DNA from: Hyphomicrobiales bacterium
Lineage (GTDB): Bacteria; Pseudomonadota; Alphaproteobacteria; Rhizobiales; NORP267
NCBI GenBank assembly: GCA_030688605.1
Contig: JAUYJB010000168.1
Location: 1-43,745 of the forward strand
Direction of reading: 5' to 3'
DNA length: 43,745 nt
In this document: in pieces, positions 33,909 through 43,739 of the stretch
Numbering within the stretch: the stretch's first letter is position 1
Layout: every line of letters begins with the position of its first letter
Translations under genes and position numbers: made by a program
Notes under the pieces: model-generated
The model's input: only the letters and a program-made list of their open reading frames with translations
Told to the model about the DNA's origin: nothing
The model's database searches: none

Positions 33909-34313
33909 CTAGCGCTGGCGCAGCGCCGTCAGCGCCCGCCGGTCGCGTTTCGTCGGCCGGCCGGTGCCGCGCGGGCGGGCGGCGACCGGAGCTTGCGCGC
34001 CGGCTTGGTCGGGGCCAGGCTTCTGCGGCTCGGGCGACAGGTCCTCGTAGAGCGCGCGTGCCTTAGCGGCGGGGCCGCGACGGGCGGCAAGAGCCAGAAT
34101 TTTCAGCACCCGGACCTGGCCGCCATGGACGAATGTCAGCACGTCGCCGGGGCGCACGGTGCGGCTCGGCCGGGCGGTCTTGCGCTTATTGACGCGCACT
34201 TGGCCCGAGGCGGCAAGACGCGTCGCAAGGGTGCGCGTCTTGACGATGCGCGCGTGCCACAGCCACTTGTCGATGCGCTGACCGGGAACTGCTTCGGGCG
34301 ACGGTTCAGGCAA
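33909..34313 (-). CDS. S4-domain RNA-binding protein (Hsp15-like)
   Basis: The 134-residue protein has an N-terminal S4 domain (RIDKWLWHARIVKTRTLATRL, then GQVRVNKRKTARPSRTVRPGD). This is the form found in Hsp15, which recycles stalled 50S subunits carrying peptidyl-tRNA. The C-terminal half is basic and proline-rich. The start is a TTG two bases after the helicase stop; no ATG lies before the S4 domain, so translation is probably coupled to the helicase. Whether it has the same role as E. coli Hsp15 is inference. Confidence 0.88.
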   Translation of the reverse strand: MPEPSPEAVPGQRIDKWLWHARIVKTRTLATRLAASGQVRVNKRKTARPSRTVRPGDVLTFVHGGQVRVLKILALAARRGPAAKARALYEDLSPEPQKPGPDQAGAQAPVAARPRGTGRPTKRDRRALTALRQR

Positions 34314-34315
34314 AG

Positions 34316-37198
34316 TCAGCGCTTCCGCCCGCTCTTGCCGGCGTCTTCGAGTTCGCGTTTGAGCTCGGCAAGGGCTGCGAACGGCGACAGCGGGTCGGGT
34401 GTGCCGGGCTTGCGGTCAGGGCGCTTCGCGGCGCCGGAGTGGTCCCGGCCATGCAGCTGCCGATCGGTCTTGCGCGGCCATTTCTTCCGCGCACGCGCCG
34501 GCGCTGAGCGCTGCTCCCGCGGAGTCTCGCCTTTCTTGTCGGCGGCAGCGCGCGGCCGTTTCGGTCTGGCCACGCGGACGCGCCACACCCCGAGTATCGC
34601 GGTGCTGCCCCCCGGCGTATTGCGGGGGGAGTCGGCGGCGTCAGCCTTGGGATTGTCGGGCGCCTCCGGGGCCGGCGCGCCGGCGGCAGGGGCGTTGCCA
34701 TTCGCGGCAGCGGACGCGTCGCCTGCCGCCGGCTCGGAAGCGGCCGTATCCCCCGTTGCCGCCAGCAGCGCCGAGCCGTCGCGGCGGAAGCCGATGCTTT
34801 TCAGCACCTCCGCGAAGCTCTCGCCCGAGCAGCCGACGAGCGACATCATGGCCGCGGTCACCACGAAACGGCCCTTGCCGAGCGCGCCCTCGGGCGCGGC
34901 GGCGCCGTTCTCGGCGGGCTTCCAGGCGATCAGGGGACGGACGGCATCGGCGAGCCGCTCCAGCATGTCAACGCGCACCGCGCGGCGAGCGCAGATGCGA
35001 TAGCCGATAGCGGCGTAATAGCCCTTCGGCACGGCGTCGTCGACGGCGACCGACATTAGGCCCTGGACCGAGGGCTGGGGCAGGTTTTCCAACAGCTCTG
35101 CCGTCAACCCGCCGTGACGCAGCGCCCAGAGCAGGCGGATGACGCGGGTTGCCGCCGGCTTCAATAGTGCGGGAATGAAAATCGTATGGGCGCCGAAGCG
35201 CACGCCGATGCGCCGCAAAACCCCGCGCGCTTCCTGGTCGAGCTGCCGCATCTCATCGCTGACCCGATGACGGGGCAGGAAGCCAAAGCATTCGACCAGC
35301 CGAAACGCGATGCCGCGCAAGAGCCCGTTGTCGGTCTGGATCGTGCGCAGGCCCAAGAGCGGCGCCAGGACCTCGCCGATGTGACCTGCGATCCAGCGGT
35401 CGAGGCGCTCCTGGATGCGATTGCGGTCGGGACCTTGAAGCTGGTCATCGGCGATCAGCGCGATGCGCGGGACGAGCGCATCGTCCGCGGGGACAAGCCG
35501 GGCCACCGTCTCGCCGGCCCAGGTCAGCTCGCCTTGATCGCCAAGGCCGATCTCCTTGTCTGCGGCTTCGGCAAGCCGGGTTGCGCGACTTGAATACTCG
35601 GCCGCCAGGCCCTTGAGCGCGGCGGCGCGCAACGTCTTGCCATGGGTGCTGCCGGCGGCGGCATCCGGGGCGAAATGAAAGCCGCGCAGATGGCCCACAT
35701 GCTGGCCTTCGACGCGCACGTCGCCGTGCTCGATTTCCAGCTCCAGATCGACATTGTCGCGCAGCCGGCGCAACAGCACGCTGGTGCGCCGGTCGACGAA
35801 GCGTTGCGCCAGGCACGCGTGCAGGGCATCGGACAGGCGGTCCTCGATCTCCCGCGTCTGGCCCTGCCAATGGGCCGGGTCATCGAGCCAATCCGGCCGG
35901 TTGGCGACGAAGGTCCAGGTGCGCACATGGGCGATGCGGTTCGACAACGTGTCGATATCTCCGTCGGTGCGGTCGGCATAGGCGACCTGGCGGGCGAACC
36001 AGTCGTCGGGAATGCGGCCTTCGGTCTGCAGATAGCCGAAGATGGTGGCGATGAGCTCGGCGTGGTTGGCGGGTGCGATCTTGCGGTAATCGGGGATCTG
36101 GCAAACCTCCCACAGGCAGGCGACGTTGGCCCGCGCGCTGGACATGTCGCGCAGGTCCGCGTCGCGGCAGACAATGTCGAGCGCGCGCTCGTCGTCGGCG
36201 ATGGGCGCCCGCGTCAGACCCGGCTGCGTCGGGGTCACGGCGAGACTTGCCTTGAGCGCGTCGAGGCTCGCGAAATCGAGGTTGGAATTGCGCCACTGCA
36301 GCATCTTCAAGGGCTCGAAGCGATGCCCTTCGAGGCGCTCGACAACCTCCTGGGCGAACGGCTCGACGCGGCCGGTCACGCCGAAGGTGCCGTCGCGGAG
36401 ATGGCGGCCGGCGCGGCCGGCGATCTGGCTGATCTCGGCCGCGCTCAGGGTGCGGAACTGGTGGCCGTCGAACTTGCGGTCGGCGGCGAAGGCGACATGG
36501 TCGATATCGAGGTTCAGGCCCATGCCGATGGCATCGGTGGCGACCAGATAGTCGACCTCGCCGGCCTGGTAGAGGTCGACCTGAGCGTTGCGGGTGCGCG
36601 GGCTGAGCGCGCCGAGCACCACGGCGGTGCCGCCACGCTGGCGGCGGACCAGCTCGGCGATGGCGTAGACCTCGTTGGCGGAGAAGGCGACGATGGCGGC
36701 GCGGCGCGGAAGTCTGGTCAATTTGGTCTGGCCGGAATAGCGCAGCGCCGATAGGCGCGGACGCTGCAGGAGATTGACGCCCGGCAGCAGGCTTTCGATC
36801 AGGGGCCGGATGGTGTCGGCGCCGAGCAGCAGCGTTTCCTGCCGCCCGCGACGGTGCAGCATACGGTCGGTGAAGACGTGGCCGCGGTCGAAATCGGCGG
36901 CGAGCTGGATCTCGTCGACGGCGAGGAACGCGACCTCGACGTCGCGCGGCATGGCCTCGACGGTGCACACATAGTAGCGCGGGGAGGGCGGTTTGATCTT
37001 CTCCTCGCCGGTAATCAGCGCCACCTGGTCGGCGTCGATGCGCTCGATGACCTTATTGTAAATCTCCCGCGCCAAGAGCCGCAGCGGCAGGCCGATCATG
37101 CCGCTCGCATGCCCGAGCATGCGCTCGATGGCGAGATGCGTCTTGCCGGTGTTGGTCGGGCCGAGCACCGCGACGAGGTTTTCGCATGCGGGGGTCAT
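34316..37198 (-). CDS. Suv3-like DExH RNA helicase
   Basis: The 960-residue protein has helicase motifs in order: Walker A GPTNTGKT at 13-20, DEIQ at 95-98, motif IV-VI blocks with SANEVYAIAEL, DAIGMGLNLDIDHVAFAADRK and QIAGRAGRH. The DEIQ box and the overall layout match the Suv3 group, mitochondrial and alphaproteobacterial RNA helicases. A middle region of about 500 residues has no motif I can name. The last 130 residues are low-complexity, rich in Ala, Pro, Lys and Arg, probably disordered and RNA-binding. It lies directly upstream of the S4 gene on the same transcript. Suv3 partners with exonucleases in mitochondria; the bacterial role is not known. Confidence 0.9.
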   Translation of the reverse strand: MTPACENLVAVLGPTNTGKTHLAIERMLGHASGMIGLPLRLLAREIYNKVIERIDADQVALITGEEKIKPPSPRYYVCTVEAMPRDVEVAFLAVDEIQLAADFDRGHVFTDRMLHRRGRQETLLLGADTIRPLIESLLPGVNLLQRPRLSALRYSGQTKLTRLPRRAAIVAFSANEVYAIAELVRRQRGGTAVVLGALSPRTRNAQVDLYQAGEVDYLVATDAIGMGLNLDIDHVAFAADRKFDGHQFRTLSAAEISQIAGRAGRHLRDGTFGVTGRVEPFAQEVVERLEGHRFEPLKMLQWRNSNLDFASLDALKASLAVTPTQPGLTRAPIADDERALDIVCRDADLRDMSSARANVACLWEVCQIPDYRKIAPANHAELIATIFGYLQTEGRIPDDWFARQVAYADRTDGDIDTLSNRIAHVRTWTFVANRPDWLDDPAHWQGQTREIEDRLSDALHACLAQRFVDRRTSVLLRRLRDNVDLELEIEHGDVRVEGQHVGHLRGFHFAPDAAAGSTHGKTLRAAALKGLAAEYSSRATRLAEAADKEIGLGDQGELTWAGETVARLVPADDALVPRIALIADDQLQGPDRNRIQERLDRWIAGHIGEVLAPLLGLRTIQTDNGLLRGIAFRLVECFGFLPRHRVSDEMRQLDQEARGVLRRIGVRFGAHTIFIPALLKPAATRVIRLLWALRHGGLTAELLENLPQPSVQGLMSVAVDDAVPKGYYAAIGYRICARRAVRVDMLERLADAVRPLIAWKPAENGAAAPEGALGKGRFVVTAAMMSLVGCSGESFAEVLKSIGFRRDGSALLAATGDTAASEPAAGDASAAANGNAPAAGAPAPEAPDNPKADAADSPRNTPGGSTAILGVWRVRVARPKRPRAAADKKGETPREQRSAPARARKKWPRKTDRQLHGRDHSGAAKRPDRKPGTPDPLSPFAALAELKRELEDAGKSGRKR

Positions 37199-37531
37199 GA
37201 GCCAACTCTTGTCATAGGGCGTATGCCGGCGGAGGTAAATCGCCGCCCCGCGCGGTCCGACTGTATCAGCATGAAACGATGGGGGCCGGGTTCCGGCCGG
37301 GAGAATTTAACGAAAGGGGCAAAAACAGAACAAACCCCGCCCGAATCACTGACCTCGGCATTTTCCCGCATTGGTCTCTACCAGATATTGTGAAGTCCGA
37401 TCCGTCGCACACAATTCATGCCGGACGCTGCCTCATCACGTCCGTTCCCGCCGTCTCCGCGGTTAACTACGGTAAGCGGGAAGTTAAATTCTTGTCCGGC
37501 CGGATCGTGCTTCCGGGCCCTGCAGGCGTCC
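37199..37531. other. 333-bp intergenic region upstream of the helicase gene
   Basis: No gene is supported. It lies between the helicase start and the stop of the DUF3108 gene, both on the minus strand. GGCCGG-gtt-CCGGCC near 37287-37301 can form a 6-bp hairpin. An open plus-strand frame from 37279 has no family features and runs into the DUF3108 gene. Confidence 0.45.
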
Positions 37532-38437
37532 CTATCCGGCCGGCGATATGGCGGCCTGCTGCTGCTTTTTCGAAATCTTGATCTTGCTCAGGGATAGAAC
37601 CGCGGACCCGATCGGCGTCGGCAACATTGCCCGATACGGCACCAGCATACCGGCGCTCGTCACTGGCGCCAGCCAAATCTCGATATCCTCGCTGTTCTGC
37701 CAATAGAGCGTCGAATTGACCTGCGGTTTGTGGCCGGCGATCGGGTTGTACTTGATCTTGCAAACGAACAGGCTGGTCCGCTCCTGCGGCTTGCCGGCCA
37801 CCGGGGCGGTCTCGGTGCGTTTGTAGGAGAACACGAGATCGTAGCGGTGGCGGCCGTCGAAAATCGGCAGCCGGCGATCGCAGACGCTGTTGCCGTCGAG
37901 CTCGCCCTTCGGCAACGGCAACAGGACCGCGCTCAGCGGATCGAGTACGCCGGTCCGATGGGCCGGCTTGATCGGAACGCGCGCGGCCGAAGGAGACTGC
38001 GGCGGATCGACCGCGAGCTTGTCGACGGTGTCGTTGCTGAAATGCATCTCGACGCTCTGATTGCGGTTGCCGCTCAGGAACGACAGCCGGTAGCTTGCCG
38101 GCAGGACGTTCAGTCCGGCAAAGGCGCCGGCGCTCTTGGTCGAGCCCTCGAACTTGGCGATCAGCTCGACCAGGCGCGAACTGTCGCCGCGCCCGGAAAT
38201 GCTATAGCCGCGGCTATCGAAATCACTGAAGAACTTGAAGCTGGCCAGCGAGATGCCGGCAATGGAAAGCTCGTATTTGGTGACGACGGTGGTGGTTCCG
38301 TCCGCATGCGCCGGCGGACCGGAAAGCAGCAAGGCGAACATGAGCGCGGCGCCGGGAAGCGCGGAGCACAGGCGGCGCGGATGCATCAGATTCAACGACT
38401 TCGACCCGACCCAGACAAACCCGTTACAGGACAGCAC
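37532..38437 (-). CDS. DUF3108 family exported protein
   Basis: The 301-residue protein has an N-terminal signal segment (LPGAALMFALLLSGPPAHADG) preceded by about 30 extra residues if the GTG at 38437 is the start; GGAG 8 nt before it supports that. The ATG at 38386 would place the signal peptide nearer the start. The mature region has alternating strands (TKYELSIAGISLASFKFFSDF, then DLVFSYKRTETAP, FVCKIKYNPIAGHKP) typical of DUF3108, a beta-rich domain of unknown function in alphaproteobacteria. It is divergent from rpmB. No operon partner is clear. Confidence 0.83.
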   Translation of the reverse strand: MLSCNGFVWVGSKSLNLMHPRRLCSALPGAALMFALLLSGPPAHADGTTTVVTKYELSIAGISLASFKFFSDFDSRGYSISGRGDSSRLVELIAKFEGSTKSAGAFAGLNVLPASYRLSFLSGNRNQSVEMHFSNDTVDKLAVDPPQSPSAARVPIKPAHRTGVLDPLSAVLLPLPKGELDGNSVCDRRLPIFDGRHRYDLVFSYKRTETAPVAGKPQERTSLFVCKIKYNPIAGHKPQVNSTLYWQNSEDIEIWLAPVTSAGMLVPYRAMLPTPIGSAVLSLSKIKISKKQQQAAISPAG

Positions 38438-38716
38438 GACATCATCTCCCTCGACAAGACCCCTGTCGTTCCGCGTGCCGACGCCTAATCCCGCTTGTCC
38501 CCGCGAACGGTGTCGCCTCGTTGCGCCTAGTGAGGCCTACGGGCTCATCATGCCGTTCAAATGGGTCAATCCCATGGCTGCTCGCGACCGCTGCAAACCG
38601 CATCTGCGCCGCTTGACGCCCGTTCGCCCGCCAACTATACCCTGCCCGAATTTCCTAACTAAGAGGAAAACGCGGCTCAACAATCTTCCGGCCGCGCAAC
38701 GATAAGGACAAAGCTC

Positions 38717-39007
38717 ATGGCACGGCGATGCGAGCTGACCGGCAAGGCGGTGCAGACCGGCAACAATGTCAGCCATGCGAACAACCGCACGCGGCGGCGC
38801 TTCTTGCCGAATCTGTGCAACGTCTCGCTGCTCAGCGAAACCCTCGGCGAGCAGGTCAATCTGCGCATCAGCGCCCATGCGCTGAGAAGCGTGGAGCATC
38901 GCGGCGGCCTCGACGCCTTCCTCGCCAAGGCCCGCGACAGCGAGCTGTCCACCAAGGCGCGGCGGCTGAAGCGGCGGCTCGCCAAGGCCCAGGCGGCTTC
39001 GGCCTGA
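38717..39007 (+). CDS. rpmB: 50S ribosomal protein L28
   Basis: The 96-residue protein matches L28 throughout: [20 protein letters not shown], then [18 protein letters not shown], and the lysine/arginine-rich tail [13 protein letters not shown]. The start has AAGGA about 9 nt upstream. It stands alone here, without rpmG, as is common in alphaproteobacteria. The transporter gene follows 16 bp later on the same strand and is probably cotranscribed. Confidence 0.97.
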   Translation: MARRCELTGKAVQTGNNVSHANNRTRRRFLPNLCNVSLLSETLGEQVNLRISAHALRSVEHRGGLDAFLAKARDSELSTKARRLKRRLAKAQAASA

Positions 39008-39023
39008 GCGGCCGTCCATCCTC

Positions 39024-39656
39024 ATGAGGCTTGTTCAATCCTTGCGCCCGATGGCCGTGCCCGTGGCGGCGATGTGCGTCATCGTCGTCGCCGCCAACAT
39101 CATGGTTCAATATCCCTTCCGCCCGGTCGGGCTGCAGGACTATTTCACCTGGGGCGCGTTCTCCTATCCGGTTTCGTTCCTAGTCACCGACCTCACCAAC
39201 CGCCGCTTCGGGGTTGCGGTGGCGCGCCGCGTGGTCATCGTCGGCTTCGCGCTGGCGGTGGGGCTGAGCCTGTATATCGCCTCTCCGCGCATCGCGCTCG
39301 CCTCGGGTTCGGCGTTCCTAGTGGCGCAGCTTCTCGACGTCACCGTGTTCGACCGGCTGCGGCATCTTTCCTGGTGGCGGGCGCCGCTCATCTCCTCGCT
39401 GGTCGGCTCGGCGGTCGATACGGCGATATTCTTCTCGCTCGCCTTCGCGGCGTTCTTTTCCGTATTCGGGCCCGACATCCCCTTCGCCGTCGAGGAGACG
39501 AGCGCGTTCGGCGGGCTCTTGGGCGAGATGCCGCGCTGGGTTGCCTGGGCGATCAGCGACTTCGGCGTCAAGCTGTTCATGGGATTGATGATGCTGGTGC
39601 CCTATGGGGCGCTGCGCGGCCTCATCCGTCCAATCGGTGCGATGCGCGTGACCTGA
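39024..39656 (+). CDS. Queuosine precursor transporter (YhhQ/VUT family)
   Basis: The 210-residue membrane protein has about six hydrophobic segments and the YhhQ/COG1738 motifs: GAFSYPVSFLVTDLTNRRFG in the second helix region, SAFLVAQLLDVTVFDRLR in the middle, and LISSLVGSAVDTAIFFSLAF. This ECF-independent family imports queuine-pathway precursors such as preQ0 or preQ1 in E. coli. It likely forms a unit with rpmB. GluQRS in the same window acts on queuosine-modified tRNA(Asp), consistent with a queuosine-using cell. Confidence 0.9.
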   Translation: MRLVQSLRPMAVPVAAMCVIVVAANIMVQYPFRPVGLQDYFTWGAFSYPVSFLVTDLTNRRFGVAVARRVVIVGFALAVGLSLYIASPRIALASGSAFLVAQLLDVTVFDRLRHLSWWRAPLISSLVGSAVDTAIFFSLAFAAFFSVFGPDIPFAVEETSAFGGLLGEMPRWVAWAISDFGVKLFMGLMMLVPYGALRGLIRPIGAMRVT

Positions 39657-39675
39657 ATCGGTTCCCCGGCTTTCC

Positions 39676-41580
39676 TCACGCCCGCGCGGCCTGGCGGGCG
39701 CGCAGCGCGGCGCGCCGCTGCGCCTGCGGGTCGCGCTTCTGGCTGTCGTCCTCGAACAGCTCGGCGAGCTTGTCGGTCATCGCCCCGCCGAGCTCCTCCG
39801 CATCGACGATGGTGACGGCGCGGCGATAGTAGCGGGTGACATCGTGGCCGATGCCGATGGCCAGGAGCTCTACGGGCGAGCGGGTCTCGACGGCGGTGAT
39901 GACCTGGCGCAGATGGCGCTCCAGATAGTTGCCGGAATTGACCGACAGGGTCGAATCGTCGACCGGGGCGCCGTCTGAGATCATCATCAGGATGCGCCGC
40001 TGCTCGGGCCGGGCGAGCAGCCGCTCATGCGCCCATAACAGCGCCTCGCCGTCGATATTCTCCTTCAACAGCCCCTCGCGCATCATCAGGCCGAGATTGC
40101 GCCTGGCGTGGCGCCAGGGCGCCTCGGCGGCCTTGTAGACTATGTGGCGCAGATCGTTGAGACGGCCGGGATTGGGCGGCTTGCCGGCCGCCAGCCACGC
40201 TTCGCGCGACTGGCCCCCTTTCCACGCGCGCGTGGTGAAGCCGAGAATTTCGACGCGCACGCCGCAGCGCTCCAAGGTACGGGCGAGGATATCCGCGCAG
40301 GTGGCGGCGACGGTGATCGGGCGCCCGCGCATCGAGCCGGAATTGTCGAGCAAGAGCGTCACCACGGTATCGCGGAAGTTCATGTCGCGCTCGCGCTTGA
40401 AGGAGAGCGGATGCATCGGGTCGACGACGACGCGCGACAGGCGGGCCGCGTCGAGCAGGCCCTCTTCAAGGTCGAAATCCCAGGCGCGGTTCTGCTGCGC
40501 CATGAGGCGCCGCTGCAGCCGGTTGGCAAGCCGCGTGACCACGCCCTGGAGATGCACGAGCTGCTTGTCGAGGAAGCCGCGCAGCCGTTCGAGCTCCTCC
40601 GCCTCACACAGATCCTCCGCCTTCACCGTCTCGTCGAACCGGGTGGTGAAGATGCGATAGCCGGCGGCCATCCGGTTGTCGTTGGGGTGGGCGTTTGGCC
40701 GCCACGGATCGTTGGCCTCGCGCGTCGCATCGGTGTCCTCATCCTCGGCCAAGCCGTCGGCGTCGCTTTCGGCGGCCTCGCTCAAGCCCTCCTGCTGGTC
40801 CTCTCCGCTCCGATCGCCTTCCTCGAGGAAGGCCGCCTCGGCGGAGTCGCTCTCGCCGCCTTCTTCCGACGCGTTTTCGCCGACATTGTTGCGCTCGTCC
40901 TCCTCGCTCTCCTCCGCGTCCTCGGGATCGGAGCCGAGCTCGTCGCCCATGTCGAGATGGGCAAGAAGATCGCGCAGGATGTGGGCGAAGCCGCGCTGAT
41001 CGTCGAGCGCTCCGGAAAGCGCGCGGATGTCGTCGCCGGCCTTGACCTCGATCCATGGCCGCCACGCGGCGACCAGACGTTTGGCGCACTCCGGCGGCGC
41101 CAGGCCGGCCAGCGTCTCGCGGACGATCAACGCCAGCGCCTGGTCGAGCGGCGCCTCCTCGCGAGTCGACATCTCGGCGGCGTTCTGGCGCTCCAGAGTC
41201 TCGGTGATCATGGCGGTGAGATTGCCGGCGATGCCGTCCATGCGCCGCGCGCCGATGGCCTCGACGCGCGCCTGCTCGACCGCATCGAAAGCGGCCCTCG
41301 CATTCTCGCCCGGCGGCCGGAAGGTGCGATGCACGGCAGGGTCGTGGCAGGCCAGCCGCAAGGCGATGGCGTCGGAATGGCCGCGCGTCACGGCAACGTC
41401 CCTCAGCGTCATGCGGCGCGGCGGTTCGGGAAGGCGGGCTTGCGAGCCATGCAGGCTGGCCCGGTCGGTGCCAAAGGCAACCGCGAGTTCCGGCTCGCCG
41501 GAAATCGCCCGCATGGTCGGGCCCAGCGCCCGCTTGAACGGCTCGTTGGCCGTCCCGTTGCTTCTGCGGTCCTTGGGCAT
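39676..41580 (-). CDS. cobT: Aerobic cobaltochelatase subunit CobT
   Basis: The 634-residue protein is the large AAA-partner subunit that with CobS and CobN inserts cobalt into hydrogenobyrinic acid a,c-diamide. A long acidic stretch lies at about 215-290 ([16 protein letters not shown] and later [15 protein letters not shown]). The C-terminal von Willebrand A domain has the MIDAS motif DNSGSMRG at about residue 411, then [12 protein letters not shown] and [14 protein letters not shown]. It follows cobS by about 22 bp on the same strand. CobN is not in this window. Cobalamin made this way would feed ethylmalonyl-CoA mutase. Confidence 0.95.
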   Translation of the reverse strand: MPKDRRSNGTANEPFKRALGPTMRAISGEPELAVAFGTDRASLHGSQARLPEPPRRMTLRDVAVTRGHSDAIALRLACHDPAVHRTFRPPGENARAAFDAVEQARVEAIGARRMDGIAGNLTAMITETLERQNAAEMSTREEAPLDQALALIVRETLAGLAPPECAKRLVAAWRPWIEVKAGDDIRALSGALDDQRGFAHILRDLLAHLDMGDELGSDPEDAEESEEDERNNVGENASEEGGESDSAEAAFLEEGDRSGEDQQEGLSEAAESDADGLAEDEDTDATREANDPWRPNAHPNDNRMAAGYRIFTTRFDETVKAEDLCEAEELERLRGFLDKQLVHLQGVVTRLANRLQRRLMAQQNRAWDFDLEEGLLDAARLSRVVVDPMHPLSFKRERDMNFRDTVVTLLLDNSGSMRGRPITVAATCADILARTLERCGVRVEILGFTTRAWKGGQSREAWLAAGKPPNPGRLNDLRHIVYKAAEAPWRHARRNLGLMMREGLLKENIDGEALLWAHERLLARPEQRRILMMISDGAPVDDSTLSVNSGNYLERHLRQVITAVETRSPVELLAIGIGHDVTRYYRRAVTIVDAEELGGAMTDKLAELFEDDSQKRDPQAQRRAALRARQAARA

Positions 41581-41602
41581 GGGTTCAAACGCCGGGCCGG
41601 CG

Positions 41603-42598
41603 TTACATCAGCGCCACGTTGGCGGTCGATTCAGGCAGCTCCTCGGCGAAGCAGCGCTGGTACATCTCGGCCACCAGGCCGCGCTCCAGCTCGTCGCACT
41701 TGTTGAGGAATGTGACGCGGAAGGCAAAGCCGATATCCTTGAAGATCTCCGCGTTCTCGGCCCAGGTGATCACCGTCCGCGGGCTCATCACCGTCGACAG
41801 GTCGCCGTTCATGAAGGCGTTGCGGGTGAGGTCCGCGACCCGCACCATCTTGGCGACGATCTCCTGCCCCTCGTCGGTGCGATAATGCTTGGCCTTGGCC
41901 AGCACGATGTTCACCTCGTCGTCGTGGGGCAGATAGTTAAGGGTAGTGACGATCGACCAGCGGTCCATCTGACCCTGGTTGATCTGCTGGGTGCCGTGAT
42001 AGAGGCCGGAGGTGTCGCCGAGACCGATGGTGTTGGTGGTCGAGAACAGCCGGAAGGCCGGATGCGGGCGGATCACCCGGTTCTGGTCGAGCAGGGTCAG
42101 CTTGCCCGAGACCTCGAGCACGCGCTGGATGACGAACATCACGTCCGGACGGCCGGCATCGTATTCGTCGAACACCAGCGCCGTGTTCGACTGCAGCGCC
42201 CAGGGCAGGATGCCCTCGCGGAACTCGGTCACCTGCTTGCCGTCACGGATCACGATGGCGTCCTTGCCGACGAGGTCGATACGGCTGATATGGCTGTCCA
42301 GATTGACCCGCACGCAAGGCCAGTTGAGCCGGGTTGCAACCTGCTCGATATGGGTCGACTTGCCGGTGCCGTGATAGCCCTGGATCATCACGCGGCGGTT
42401 GAAGGCGAAGCCGGCCAGAATGGCGAGCGTCGTCTCGCGGTTGAACAGATAGTCATTGTCCAGCTCCGGAACGTGCTCGTTTCCTTCCGAGTAGGCCGGG
42501 CACTCAAGATCGGTGTCGATCCCGAACACCTGGCGGACCGAGATCTTCATGTCCGGCGGCGGCGGGACTTCGCCTGGCGCAATCACTTGAGTTGTCAT
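41603..42598 (-). CDS. cobS: Aerobic cobaltochelatase subunit CobS
   Basis: The 331-residue AAA+ ATPase has Walker [10 protein letters not shown] at 74-82, Walker [15 protein letters not shown], and sensor regions [14 protein letters not shown] and [17 protein letters not shown]. It drives cobalt insertion together with CobT and CobN. The ATG at 42598 ([19 protein letters not shown]) is the start; GGAGGAG lies close upstream. It sits between a J-domain protein gene and cobT on the same strand, an order I recall from many Hyphomicrobiales. Confidence 0.96.
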   Translation of the reverse strand: MTTQVIAPGEVPPPPDMKISVRQVFGIDTDLECPAYSEGNEHVPELDNDYLFNRETTLAILAGFAFNRRVMIQGYHGTGKSTHIEQVATRLNWPCVRVNLDSHISRIDLVGKDAIVIRDGKQVTEFREGILPWALQSNTALVFDEYDAGRPDVMFVIQRVLEVSGKLTLLDQNRVIRPHPAFRLFSTTNTIGLGDTSGLYHGTQQINQGQMDRWSIVTTLNYLPHDDEVNIVLAKAKHYRTDEGQEIVAKMVRVADLTRNAFMNGDLSTVMSPRTVITWAENAEIFKDIGFAFRVTFLNKCDELERGLVAEMYQRCFAEELPESTANVALM

Positions 42599-42663
42599 CA
42601 CTCCTCCGGTGCCGGTGCCCCCCGGGTCTGACCCGAGCAGGCCGGCCTTAAGCGGCCGCGAAG

Positions 42664-43272
42664 TTAGCAAAAACCGGCGCTCTTAAGATAGGTATAGGCT
42701 TGGATGATTTCACGTAGTCTGTGTTCCGAACTGCGGTCGCCGCCATTGGCGTCGGGATGGTGGCGCTTGACCAGCGCCTTGTAGCGCGACTTGATTTCCG
42801 CCGCGCTCGCCGTTCCGTCGAGGTTGAGGGCGGCAAGCGACTTGCGCTGGGCATTGTAGACCGGACGCCGTCGGGCCTGCTCCTGCTCCTGCTCGCGCCT
42901 GGCGCCGAAGCGCCCGGAGAACACGCTGAACGGGTCCTGAAAGCCGTCGGCAAAGGCGGTGAATGAGGAATCGGCTCTGCCGTTCACGCCCATCGACCAG
43001 GTCGGGCGATGACCGGTCGCCGTCTGGGCCTGATAGCGGGCGATGTCGGCGTCCGTCATGCCGTTGAAATAATTGTAGGAGCGGTTGTATTTGCGCACAT
43101 GATCGAGGCAGAAATGGAAGAATTTCCCCTCGCGGCCGCGGCCCTGCGGGGCCGGATAGGCGCCGGCCTGCGTGCAGCCGGGCTCGGCGCAGCGCGGGCT
43201 TCGCGCGCGCAGCATCTCTTCCGCGTTCGGCTTGACGCGGATGCGATCGAAATATTTCGAGTCCAGTTTCAT
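42664..43272 (-). CDS. J-domain protein with N-terminal Cys/His cluster
   Basis: The 202-residue protein ends in a J domain with the HPD motif at 172-174 ([15 protein letters not shown]). The J domain is C-terminal, not N-terminal as in DnaJ. The N-terminal half has Cys/His residues that could bind zinc: C28, C33, H53, C55 and H58 (RCAEPGC, then FFHFCLDHV). The middle is Gly/Gln/Arg-rich. J-domain proteins recruit DnaK. Its place beside cobS suggests help with cobaltochelatase assembly, which is speculation. It is divergent from bolA, with 54 bp between starts. Confidence 0.88.
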   Translation of the reverse strand: MKLDSKYFDRIRVKPNAEEMLRARSPRCAEPGCTQAGAYPAPQGRGREGKFFHFCLDHVRKYNRSYNYFNGMTDADIARYQAQTATGHRPTWSMGVNGRADSSFTAFADGFQDPFSVFSGRFGARREQEQEQARRRPVYNAQRKSLAALNLDGTASAAEIKSRYKALVKRHHPDANGGDRSSEHRLREIIQAYTYLKSAGFC

Positions 43273-43326
43273 CGAGCAGATTATGGGTATGCGAGCCAGG
43301 CGAAGCAAGCGAGAGGTTGCGACATC

Positions 43327-43608
43327 ATGTCCGTCAAACAGCAAATCATAGGCAAATTAACGCGGGCTTTCGCGCCCGGCGCGCTCGAGGTGACCGATGA
43401 TTCAGAGCGCCACCGCGGTCATTCCGGCTATCGCGAGGGCGGCGAAACGCACTTTTCCGTCCGCATGGTTGCTGCGGCCTTTGCCGGCAAAAGCCACATC
43501 GAGCGCCACCGCATGGTCAACGAGCTCCTTGCCGAGGAACTCTCAGGCCGCGTTCACGCCCTGGCGCTCAACCTGCTCGCGCCCGATGAGCCGATGGCTG
43601 GCGACTAG
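43327..43608 (+). CDS. bolA: BolA-family protein
   Basis: The 93-residue protein matches BolA: a start helix (KQQIIGKLTRAFAPGALEVTD), then GGETHFSVRMVAAAFAGKSHIERHRMVNELLAEEL with the conserved His, and VHALALNLLAP. BolA proteins with a monothiol glutaredoxin handle iron-sulphur clusters. The ATG at 43327 is the start; an open frame begins at 43009 but overlaps the J-domain gene. Subtype (BolA1-3) is not determined. Confidence 0.93.
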   Translation: MSVKQQIIGKLTRAFAPGALEVTDDSERHRGHSGYREGGETHFSVRMVAAAFAGKSHIERHRMVNELLAEELSGRVHALALNLLAPDEPMAGD

Positions 43609-43636
43609 AGCGGTTCATGGTTATAGGGGATCGATT

Positions 43637-43739
43637 CGATGGGCCAAATCGGTTCATCCGGGCAGGCGTGGGCCGCGACGCGCGATACGGGATATCGGGC
43701 GAGCGCCGCAACGAACCCGGTGGGCCGATTTGGCCCACC
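43637..43739. repeat. Inverted repeats in the last intergenic stretch
   Basis: TGGGCCAAATCGG at about 43635-43648 is the reverse complement of CCGATTTGGCCCA at about 43725-43737. The second copy also forms its own hairpin, GGTGGGCC-gattt-GGCCCACC at 43719-43739. No T-run follows, so it is not a standard terminator. The window ends 6 bp later, so the next gene cannot be seen. Confidence 0.6.

Noticed and set aside
40108-41706. Long plus-strand frame opposite cobT
   Set aside because: Antisense to cobT and cobS with no family motif; it is a high-GC artefact.
43719-43739. Intrinsic terminator after bolA
   Set aside because: The hairpin has no T-run on either side.
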